From Nematostella vectensis (taxonomy: Eukaryota; Cnidaria; Anthozoa; Actiniaria; Edwardsiidae), in NCBI RefSeq assembly GCF_932526225.1, contig NC_064040.1:14690494-14754493 (forward strand): a DNA stretch of 64,000 nt. Direction: 5' to 3'. The notes beneath the pieces were generated by a model. That model saw only the letters and a program-made list of their open reading frames with translations, had not been told where the DNA came from and searched no databases. Below are positions 1-12,000 of this stretch, piece by piece (the stretch's first letter is position 1; each line of letters opens with the position of its first letter). Both the position numbers and the translations under genes were made by a program.

Positions 1-3000
1 TTGCCAAGCAACCTTTCTTTTTCTGCCATCACATCGTCATCTTCGGGCTCGTCTGACTGGAAGCTAGTCATGCGACCCAAATCAACTTTGCTTCGGTTTC
101 TGCGAGCAGAAAGTTATGTGACAAAAGTAGTTTGATGGACTACATTGAAGGAAAAATTGGTAATTCTAAATGGTAGGAAATTAATCTCAATCAAAAACCC
201 TAGTCCGTAAAACCTTTGTTATATTTTCAATCAATAATAATAACGGAGACAAATTATGTGACAAAACTAACAACACATTAACGATTTGAGAACAAAGTTT
301 TATACATCATCTACTAACATTCCAAAGCCTTAGCAGGCCTCGAAATATTGGGGAGGGGGTGGGGCGTTACAGAAACATCAAGAAGGTGATGCTAATTAAT
401 GGATGCCTTTTTCACTCTTTTTTAACCTTAGATTCGCTACCGCTTGCCGCTTGACATTTGCAATTGGCTGTTTTTAAAGTGGTGTTTTTTTTAAATGGCG
501 AATTGCGAGATCTTGAGGCACAAAAATCCTTACCAGCAAATAGCAGAAAAATGGCGCTAAAGTAAAGTTATCTACCGTAAATAACCTAATAAACGCCCCT
601 ATCTAAAGGACGCCTCCCATCTAATGAACGCCCCCTTTAAGCTTACACATTTGTAATGAACGCCCCTTTCTAATAAACGCCCCCCCCTATATTAAACGCC
701 CCCTACCCTCCCTCCCAGTTAAAAAAAAACAAACGCCATAGGAATTTCGATCCTGACTGAGACTAGAACGCCACTGCACTTGGAATTGTTATATTTTTAT
801 AGTTTGTAAATAACGCCCCTCTCTAATAAACACCTCCTACCTATTGAACGCCCACTCTCGGACCATCGCTTATTAGATCATTTACGGTACTTACCCCGGA
901 CACTTGCAAGGATTTTTTACGACAGAGCCCGTATCCCTTGAGTCCAGATAGTACACAAGCAGCGGTAGTAGAAGCAGATGGAAGACATGCTAGAAAATAT
1001 TGGCAAAATATAAACTTTTTACTCGTATTGTATTCACTTACCTCCATTAAATCAAGTGTAAATCGGCGACCTTTAATGGTCTTGGCAACTAATCAATAAA
1101 AGGAACCAGTGTTGGTTTATTAGTGCCATTTCCCTACTTACGGCAATGAAGACTGCTGGGATACCATTGTGCTTCGTCCATGTAAAGTACACACTAGCCT
1201 TTATATCGACGTCATTCGACTGAGCAGCCACAGACGCGAACAGAAATATCTAGGAAATAACAGTTTTAAATAACGATACTATTGCCTAAAAATTACAATA
1301 TTTCAATAAAAACGCTCAAGAGAAAGTTTCAACTCTCAGCCTTTGATCAGGATAGTTCTCACGACTAATATCTGATTCCAATTATCTGATTCGATTTTCC
1401 ATCTACCCTAAATGCTCGTTTTATCCCTTGTGGGATCTCCGTGCCTGAATTTTCAACACTGTATGGCGGGACAGCGACATTAATGTAGTACTAAAGGGCA
1501 CCCTCAGCCCTGAAAAATAGCCTGACGTTGGCCATTCGTCCAGTTTGTCCCTTTTTCTAACGGAAGACATTAATTTTCCCGACGCACTTTATCGATAAAA
1601 CCGATAATCAATCGCAATCGATACCAATCATTAGCAATCGATAACAATCAATTGATTGATATTGGAAAATGATGACCAATCGATAACCAAGGCATTCGTG
1701 ACCTTTTATCGATTGGTATTGATTGTTATCGATTTACCCTTGATAATAGGGCTTAGGGTGGCTTGAAATGTCGAGAAAAAACGAAAAAATTGCTAGGCTG
1801 GAGACGTCCTTGAAGCGTGATCATTTGTTAATCCGTATAAACCTGTTAATATTTTATCATAGTTGTCGGGTAAATTTAAAGACGGCCACATACGGTCTGA
1901 ACAATATTGGATTGATTTTTGATGTCTAATCGAAATAGTCCATTCCCTTGTTATGCCATTTTGAGGTTCGAGTTAAGGTTGCTTGTTCTTGTGAGGTGAC
2001 TTACCCTGTTGATGTAGTACAAAGCTCCGAATATACCATAGCATGGGTTGAGACAGACCATTACATAGTGGGCGATGATTGCCGAGTCCTGATTCCCCAA
2101 CATGTCAACCAACGATATAGCAATAAAGGGACCAATTCCAAGCTACAACACAAATGAGTGTGCAGTTTGAATAACACTAGGATGTTCACGTTTAATTGCA
2201 AACGGCAGTAAATTGAAAAGTAAGACGTTAGACGTTATAATGCTTACGAGATTAAACACTGTCGGCAGCACTTGTTGCGCAGTTTCCCAATTATTGAACG
2301 CAAAAGAGCAGATGTAGGCAAGCAAAATCACGGCAGGGATGTAGAGCAAGGCGGCGATTACCAAGCACCCCATTGCACCCGCTGGAGCTAGTGATACTAC
2401 TTGAGCGGCCGGGATGACTATCAGCATTATCAACGCCGGGATTAGGAACACTAGAAAATCCGCAGACAAGAAATGGAACCAGTACATTAACTGGGATAGT
2501 CCCGAGACTCGGAAAAGATGGCGGATCCGGTTCTGGAAAAAGGAAATCACATAAATATAATAGCAATATGACAGAGCGTATACTATGCTACATACAGTCG
2601 AACAGACCAGGCCAGCGGATCTGTGATGTATTTTCCTTGTCTACTCGGACGAGCGACACAATGAATGAGTTCTAATTAACTTGTAATGATGAATGTGGGG
2701 TGGGGTGCTGTTAGGGGGGGGGGGGGGGGGTAATAAAGAAACGATGATTTTGGGGATGAAGCCTTTTAGTTAATTGTATCTTTTCTGAAGGGCAATGTTT
2801 ATGCAAAACGAAACCAGATATTAGCGCTATCTTATCGAGATTCAACAGCATTTTTGATGTCCCTGGAGGCTCTGTAGTAATCCTGATAAAAATCAACTTG
2901 TCCAAAGAAGGTGGCTAGGGTGGGGAGGGGGGGTGGTACCGAGGGGTCCGGACCCCACCCTGCTCATGTGACGAGATGGGTTCAACTCCGGTTGACCCCT

Positions 3001-6000
3001 TCGTTAGTAGTGAAGAAGACTGTTAATTTTGTGTGCATTTGTATAAAAAATATATAGGATAGACTTATTGATCTATAACCTGAGCTAAGGATAATGATTT
3101 GAATCCGTGGTCATTAAATGAATTGATCCGTGGTCGTTAAATTACTACCCTGGACCCCACCTTGGGTTTTCTTCTAGACACGCCCCTGCCACTCACCTGT
3201 CTGTAAGATACTACTTCAATGCCAAGTCCTCCAGGGATGATGGCAAAAGCCATACCGATGAGTAACATCGCGGTGAACGAAGAAGCATCGTACGTCCATT
3301 TACTCCCCAGACTCGGCAAGGGCTGTAGCGTTGTCTTGATCGGGTAAAGAGACATGTTCTGAGCCGCAAGGGCGTACATATTGAAGAGCGAGCCCAACAG
3401 GTTGGTCGCTACAGGGATGGAATGCTGAGTCGTGTCATTGTACCGTACTAAGTAGCTTGAGAGAAGGTCCTCCTGTAAAAATAAGCAATATTCCGTTATC
3501 TGTCCCTGGAAGGGATTATACTCTAACAATAAAGGGAGACTATTTCCTGAAATATCTCCTGAAAGAACAACAATATTCCATTATCTGTCCATGAAAGGGA
3601 TTATTCTCTAACAATAATGGGAGACTATTTACTGCTACGAAATGCATAAAAGAATATACACTCTTTTCAATAAACGTTGAAAGTGCAAACGGCTAATGGC
3701 GATTGGCAAATGTCAGTTCCTCAACTGAATGGTAAAATGCGTCTAAATATATTTCAATTGAATGTAGGAGAACCTTTATCAATAATACAATTATCAAATA
3801 AAGGTTATCGATGTGTAACTCTGGAATCGCTGGAGCTCATTTATAGGCACCTTTCGGTCCTAGAACTGCCATTCGCCATTTTCAATTACCACTTACAACG
3901 TTGTGTATATACAATATGTTGTACTTGTTTTTATCGCTTTACAGCACAAAGTGTGAAAACTTTTTAAGACGTTTTTGTGGGTGTGCCTTCCTTCAGGCGT
4001 GCGATTGGACAGGATATGATTATATGATTTGAATTTCTCTGACGCCGAATTTGTCACTTCTTAAATCAATATTGTAAACAAATGATACACTTAAAAGCGA
4101 ATTACTTACAAATTTTGAGAAAGAGACATTCGTCGCTGTAGGGAACTGCTGAACGTCTATCCCAAGACAACGAGGCTTTGCAGAAGAAATATTAAGGTAT
4201 CCCTCAAGGTTGTTTACTTGGTCCACACTAACGTCATAATCTTTTAAGAAACCAAGGATATTGTCCACATTTGAGCTAGTAGAATTCTGGAAGAGTAGTG
4301 CTGACGCGAACGACTCTTGGCTGGCATGGCTGAGACAGTAGGAGGGGCTCAATGGAAACCTAATTGTATCAGCCTGAGGCTCGAGTTTCCTGTTTCTCAG
4401 AAGGACAATGCCGACAATGAGAAGAATTGGAGGAACAATGATGGTGAAGATCACCTTAAGAGGACTGCGGATTGTGTTCAACCAGCGAATCTGAAACAAA
4501 GGTCGTTATTATGATAAACTTTATACACTTATCAAACCTTGAAGATTCATTCTAAACATCTCTGTGGTATCTGAGGATGGATCCATCACATTATCACAAG
4601 AAACAACAAACGCAACAGCAACTACACAACGAACAATAACCACAGCAACAACAACTACACCATCGACAACAAAGACAACAGCAGCAACAATAACTACACA
4701 ATCAACAACAAAAACAACAGCAGGAACAACAACTACACTATCAGCACCAGCAATAACAACTACACCACCAACTACAACAAAAGCAAAAACTTCACCACCC
4801 GCACAAAAACAACAACCTCAGAAACAACAACTACACCATCAACAACAAAAAACAACAGAAACAACACTGCCACAAGCAACAACTGCACCAGCAACACCAG
4901 CAACAACAACTACACCGCCAACTAAAACAAAAATATAAACTACTTCACACACTACAACAAAAACAACAACTACTACTACACCACCAACAACAACATCAAC
5001 AAAAAAACAGAAGCAATACCTACACCACCACCACCACCACCACCAACAACAACAACAACTACACCAACAACAAAAACAGCAACAACAACACTAATATTAA
5101 GGGGAAAAAACAAAGCACACACCTTCAGCAAGCCAGCCACTTGCTGTTTGTACCACGTGCCCCGTGTCGCCTTATCAGCGCTTATTTCCGGTGCGTTGAG
5201 CTCCGGGGCACCTGCATTAATACCACTGTCACGGGAGTCTGCCAAAATGAGACTTCCATTTCCTGTAGCTTGTGGACCAGAAAAGTCTACATGATCAAGA
5301 GTTTTTTCTTGGCTTTCCTCGTCACTGGTGTCTTCAAGCCGGAGGAACACCTCCTCTAGTGTTGTCATGGAAACGCCATAGCTTGTTACCCCGAGGTCTT
5401 TCGCTGAAGCGCCTAACTCGCCTGCATTGTTATTCTCCAATGCAGCAAACAGCCCTAAAAATATTATACTATTTTGTTATGATTCCAGCTAAGATATTGG
5501 TAGCATTTCAAATAACCACCGTAGATTGAATGCTCAAAACCCATAGATCCTACTTACGTAAGACAGGTGTGTCCTAAAGTGCACAGGCATTCCATTCATA
5601 AACGAATTGTTCAGAACAAACCAGAACAACATTCTCACGCATATCGGCTTATTGTTGTTTTGGTTTTATTAAAAATATTAAAATATCTTATAAAAATATC
5701 TTATAAAATAATTCAAGCGGATTCAAGCAGATTCAACCGGATTCAAGCGGCTTCAAGCAGATTCAAGCGGATTCAAGTGGATTCAAGCAGATTCAAGTCG
5801 ATTCAAGCAGATTCAAGCGGGTTCAAGTGGATTCAAGCAGATTCAACCGGGTTTATTTTCCTTCTAAAGGGATACAGGGATGTTAATTCGGCACTAAAAC
5901 ACACGTAGGGCAAAGAGATTTTAAGATCTTTCACAATCTGGGGCTTATGGAATATATTCTATAAGCCTCAGATTGTGAGACAAGAAATGAAAATCTTGTT

Positions 6001-9000
6001 TAAACAGGTTCGCAACATGGTTTACCTGAGAAGTGAGCGACCTCCTCTAAGGGTAGAGAAAAGGCCATCTCGTATCCATGGTGACGGATGACGTCAGCAC
6101 CAGGCACATGTTGCTCAACAAACGACTTGAGCCTGTCCGTGTCACAGTCATCAGAGAGGGCAGTACTGTCAACATACAAATAAATAAATGACTGTGTCAC
6201 ATAAAACGCCTTTTGCCTGTTTATTGCAAAGCCCGCTACCGGTCATCCTCGGTGACCCAGGGGGTTGCGGAGATCGGGCACACAGGGAGCGCGCGATAAA
6301 GAAAGAGCACTGAACACTTTCAGCCTGTTTCTTTCTCGCGCCGCGCTCCCTGTGTGCCCGATCTCCGCGACGCCCTGGGTCCCGAGGATGGCTACCGATG
6401 TAACTTGGACAGTTTTAGAAAGTGAGCCAATCCAGATAGTAGTATAAGAATATTACTGACATATGTTACGATTGCCGTGATTACGTGATGTAAGGCCGCA
6501 TGGTTGTACCAGAGCATAACACATGATGAATGCATAAGCCAGAGCCTAATAGTGTTTGGTAGCTCACTAAAAGGATGTGAGATATGTATTTGATTGATCC
6601 ACTCCACTTGGCCAATCAGCCTGACAAAGAATTGGCCCAATGCCTTTCAGAATATGATACAAACATCCAAGGCTTGGACATCTTCTCAATGAAATCTCAG
6701 ATTCTTGCATCGTTACTGTTAAGTTCTCTTAAAACTTTTCTACACATCACTAAAACTGCAAGGAGTAACATCAACAGACACAAATAAATAATGTGAAACG
6801 TTAGAAAATAGAGTTTGGTTAAAAGAAAGTATAAAAAAAACAATAACTTTCAGCGAATATGTCTATACTCACTTAAGATGGTAGCCAATGCCAAAACGGT
6901 TTTTCAAGAACAACGATGTGCCTGCGCAGCGAAGCTTTCCTTTCGACAAGATCGCTTTGTAGTCTGCAAAACAATAATATACTTATTTATTTCATATTTA
7001 TCTTGATATTTAATAGCATCCTACCATTAGCAACAGTCCATATACCGGATTAGATGGCCTAGTAATAGATGGCTCCACCCTCGCTCGTGCTCTTTTATGC
7101 TGTTTTTGATTTTTAATAATTGATACTTATATTTGTAATGTATGTCGGGTCCACAGTAATTGGCTATTAATTAGGCTGTTGTGGTGTCCTTGCCGTTTGT
7201 CTGAGTGAGTGAGTAAGTGTGTGCGTGTGTGTGAATGAATAAATAAATATGAAAAGGCCGGGCAAAAACGTGGTTAGTGGTCCGAGGGAACCAGAAATGT
7301 CATACCAGCAAGACATTCCTTTAGAAAACGTTTTCAAAGCAGAAAAATTCCTAAAAAAAACTATCCGTTAGTTAGTAAACGTGTTTGTAAGACATGCGGT
7401 TTTAAGATTAAGGTCTTGCGAGAAGACATTGTATAATCGATTAGCTTGTTATCTTGTTTTTTGTTTCTTCTTGGACAACGTGCAAGTGCCCTTGTCAGCC
7501 ACACCTTTTGTATTCTTTCAAAATTGGAAGACAAATTATATGAACAAACCTCAAAATAACCATCTAAAATCAAAGTCTTATACCTTATTTACCGATTTCG
7601 ATCGAAAATACTGAAATAGCTCAAATCAGCTGATGGAAATGGATGCGTTCTAGCAGTTGGAATTTTGCTAGGATGAGAAAATAGCGGCTGACAGAGAACC
7701 TTCTATGAGATGGACTGTGTGACAAGACCTTTTTTAGCTTGTATTGTATTACCTGCCAATATGTCAGCCTCGTCCATGAAATGGGTTGTCAACAACACAC
7801 ACTTCTCCTTGCACTGTCCCTGTAGCAATTTCCACATCTCTCGCCGAGAGTGAGGGTCCATTCCACTAGTTGGCTCATCCAGGAACAGCACCTGGAAAAC
7901 ATAGGTACTTCCTGGCATATTAGAGTAAACAAAACCGAAGAAAACAACAACAACAATTATATGAAAACCCTCATATTGCTTATTCCAGCAATGCTGACAC
8001 GTTTACAAACACCAGCAAAATAGCATGGAAGCAATAACAGTAAACTGAATGTACGTTTATAAAATGCAATAATTAAAAAATATACTGACTGCCACTGTTT
8101 ATTGACAAAAAACATAAAATAAAGAATAAGAACCCTTTCCCCTAATTTCCCAATAAGCTTCATTGTGTACCTTAGGATCTCCAACAAGAGAGATTCCAAC
8201 ACTCAGCTTCCTCTTTTGTCCACCACTAAGGTTCTTTGCAATGTCGTCTTTTTTCTCCTGCAGGCCAATCTCCTTAAGAATCGCATCGGCGCCGTTATTC
8301 TGTTGCGAATCACCCCCGGTTTTGAGCTTGAAGTAAAACTCTAAGTGCTCCTTGACGGTTAGAAATTCAAAGATGACATCTTGTTGTGGACAAACTCCTT
8401 ACGAAAAATAATCACTCCAACTTGTTAGAAAATCTATTGCCTTCAATGTTTTTAAGGGGGTCTTGTCTCGTTAAGGAAAGTTGCAGAGAAACATTGCACC
8501 ATAAACATCAAGCAACAATCAGGCTACTTTTTTTTCTGTTTAGAACAACTACGTGGTAGTGAAATGTTAGCCATAAAACAACACAAAACATAACAGTTTC
8601 AATCCTGAATTTACCTATGTTTCGTCTTAGTTCAGCAAGATCACCAAACCGACTTATGTCCTTGCCGTAGATCAACGCTGTACCAGAGCTTGGTTGGATC
8701 ATTCCCGTCAATGCACCAATAAGGGTGGATTTACCGGCACCGTTATGGCCTAAAAGGGCTGTGATCTGTCCTTCATAGATATCCATACTGATGCCTAAAG
8801 GCAATGTCAGGAAGATCACTGGTAATGTTACATAACGCATTGCTGTGTTTGAAAAAGGTAACTTTTATCTATTTAGTAGTTTCAGAAAATATCCATACCC
8901 CCCTATTGAGAGGGTCGGAGGTATGACCCCCCACCCCTCTGGAATTTCCAACCCCCTGGAAAAAAATAAATACAGTAACTGTTAAGGAAAAAGGGCATTT

Positions 9001-12000
9001 TACTCCCCTCCTTGCTTGAAATTCCTGGGCGTTTGAACCCCCCACCCCCCCGGAATTTCCAATCCCCTCAATGGGGGGTATGGATATTTTCTGGAACTAC
9101 ACATTGTATGCCTCATCTAGGGCAAAGGAAAAAAAAGTCACCAGAGAAATTTCTTGTCCATAAAACAGAGTTTTTGATACTTTAAGTATGTTTTAGAAGA
9201 ATTTCTTATTCGTTGAATAACAATTTCATATCAAGTTTGACAGAGGCAAATTATAATACACTTTTCCTTTCTGTGTTATTACAAGTACAACTATTCCTAG
9301 GCTAAAATAACAGTTAATTCCATATTCTTACCATCCACTGCAACTGTAGGTTTTTTACCAGGAAAAACTTTCTTCAAATTATGAATGCTGCAACAAGAAT
9401 AAACAAACAACTTTCAGAAATACGCAGTAACTCAACAATTTTATTCAATAAGTATATACAATATATAGTAGTGAGAAAGGAAGGCACATTGAGTTTAAAG
9501 ATACTTCTAAATACAGGAGCCTATACAAGCTCAGGCTGTGCGCACACACCCCTTGGCAGCTAAAAAGTGGGTCATTTCTTATCTTCATGTATACTATGCT
9601 TTTTTCTATATGATTCCTATGACTGCGCCTCCCCTCCCCCATCAGCCAATCATGAGTACTTGCCCTAATACATTGCCGATGGCCTTTTAAAAAGGAACAA
9701 AAGTAAATAAATACATCGACAGATTAATTTGATTAACCTAATTTGTGTAAGCAAATAAAGTCAATGGGCTCCACATTGTATCTTTTTTAAATAGACCCAC
9801 AAGGCGAACTCTGTGAGACCAGTTATCTCCTCATTATATGAAAGACAAACAAGGGGATATTATATAGCAGACCCTTAGCCAGGATTTTAAGCGAGGGGTT
9901 CGTTTACAAATAAAGCGGACCATTTTCTCTTAGGTAGCTCGTCCTACCTCGTAGTGGTATTTAGTTTTCCTTAATTAGAGTGGACCTTCCAGTTGGTTGG
10001 GGGGTGGGGGGGTCTTCCAAACTCACCAACCAGCCCCTGGCTACAGTGTTATAGACACAAAGGGGTGAAATCAGCATTGGGAAGCAGATGGTAACATGAA
10101 GTAACATGCTCCTTAGTTCCTGTTGTAGGTCTAGGCCTCGCAATAAGGGAGGGGAGTGGGGGGAGGGTTAAGGGATTACATATTCTATATAAATAGAAAT
10201 TTAATTTATTTAACTGGGACCATGAAAACAATTATTATGTAGTCAAGGCTCCAAATAAAAATTATGATGTACTAAAGTTTTTCTTTCTAAGTGAAAAGCA
10301 GTTGTAAAAATTTACTTGGCAGCAATCTTTTGGAATTTGGCTGGAGGATTAATCAATAATAGCAGAGCCAGAGTTGGCAATTCTTTTAATACCCCCCCCC
10401 CCTCTCCCCTGAGTATAGCACTATTTATACCCTTGAGGTGGTCATATACCCATTTATTCCCTGCCCCCTGTCCCCACTCACTGGGAATACTTAAGACCCC
10501 CTGGGTATATCTATTTTAGCTCCCCCTCCCTGTTTATACCCTGGCTAGTACCTAGTGTAAGCTTGTACCTTATTGCCTCTCTACCATGCATTTCCTGAGC
10601 CACAGGCTCAACATCTTCTGAGCTGTAAACCTCATGTGCAGACAACTGCCTTCTCACCCCATGTGCCTCTAAGCTTCCCCCACCTCTTTGAAACATGGTC
10701 TTCCAGAACGATGGCTGGAAGATGAAGTATGGGGGCTGGCGTCTACCATACTCTGCAGGTACCACGGCATCCAAATACAGGGCAATCAAAAGATAGAGGA
10801 GGATGTCTACTATCAACATGACTATGCAATTTAGCACAGGAAAATCTCCTTTGGTTGCTAAATTACTGAACTGTGCACCAGGATGAACTTCCACAGCCTG
10901 ATGAAGACAAGTACACATTTTGTCAGTAATATTTTATTCATCCTAATGTGTAGATTGGGCACAGTTAGAGACCATCTAGCTTAATCAGCATACAGACAAG
11001 CCAAGCAGTGTGATCTCAGAAAGGAACCATACTTCAACCAAAGGGATTATAGAGGTTGAGCGATCATTCAGTGGTGATTTCTTTTGAGAGAGTAATTTTT
11101 ACAATATGCTGGACTTACTTCTACGGGAAAGAATCTCAGGGTATGGGTATGGGAAAACCTCTAAAAAAAATTCCCCCATGTGGTGAGGGTTTGGATCTTT
11201 TTTTTTTAATTAAACTTTAAAAGAACAGAGGAATGAAAAATAATAATCTAACTGATGCAGATTGGGGGTTGGGTTATTAAATGAGTATATATGAGTATAT
11301 TAAATGAGTGTATTGCCCCTACACCCACCCTTATAAAACCTGTGCTTACCTCATTGAGAGCAAACGCAAAAGCAGTAGGTGAAAATATAGAAACCAGCCA
11401 CTTTGCATACTGGGGGATTGATGGACCAGTCAGTGGGATGATCAATACGGCGAAAATTGCTGTAAACAAGGATGCAATAAAGCCAGCTGTCTTGGGATTT
11501 TTGAACAATGGTGACATCATGAAGGAGAGCATTATAATGCTCAGGCCGTACAGATAGAATACAATAAGTAGAACAAGGTAATTGCTTTCACCAAAGAATC
11601 CAGCAATAACTGAGACAGTAACCATAATAAGGCAGGCAATAAGGACGACTATGGCGTATGTTAAGAACCACGACAACCAATATGCAGTGTCTACCATTCC
11701 CATAATCCTCATAAGTTCCTTGTGTTTCTCCTGTTTCTCTCTGACCAGGTTGATAACTAAGATCGTAATGTAAGGTGAGAAAGCAAGCACCATGTAGATC
11801 GGAACAATGGTTTGTATTCCTTGTAAGGAAGGAGTGAATTGAGCTTTCGGCATCATTTGAACTGTGATGTTGGGAACAATGTAAAATGGGAGATTTGCAA
11901 CAACCTGAAAATGAGTAAAAACAAAAAAGAATAAATATAAATATTATATGATTGGCATAAACTGAACAATAATATTATGGCCATCATTTTCTAAGAATTG

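Noticed and set aside
4564-4938. Thr-rich 124-codon ORF (mucin-like)
   Set aside because: It is a translation of the ACAACA microsatellite inside an ABCA5-like intron, with no signal peptide.
5567-5908. 113-codon ORF
   Set aside because: Its middle is the 10-bp ATTCAAGCGG minisatellite; intronic and antisense to the ABCA5-like gene.
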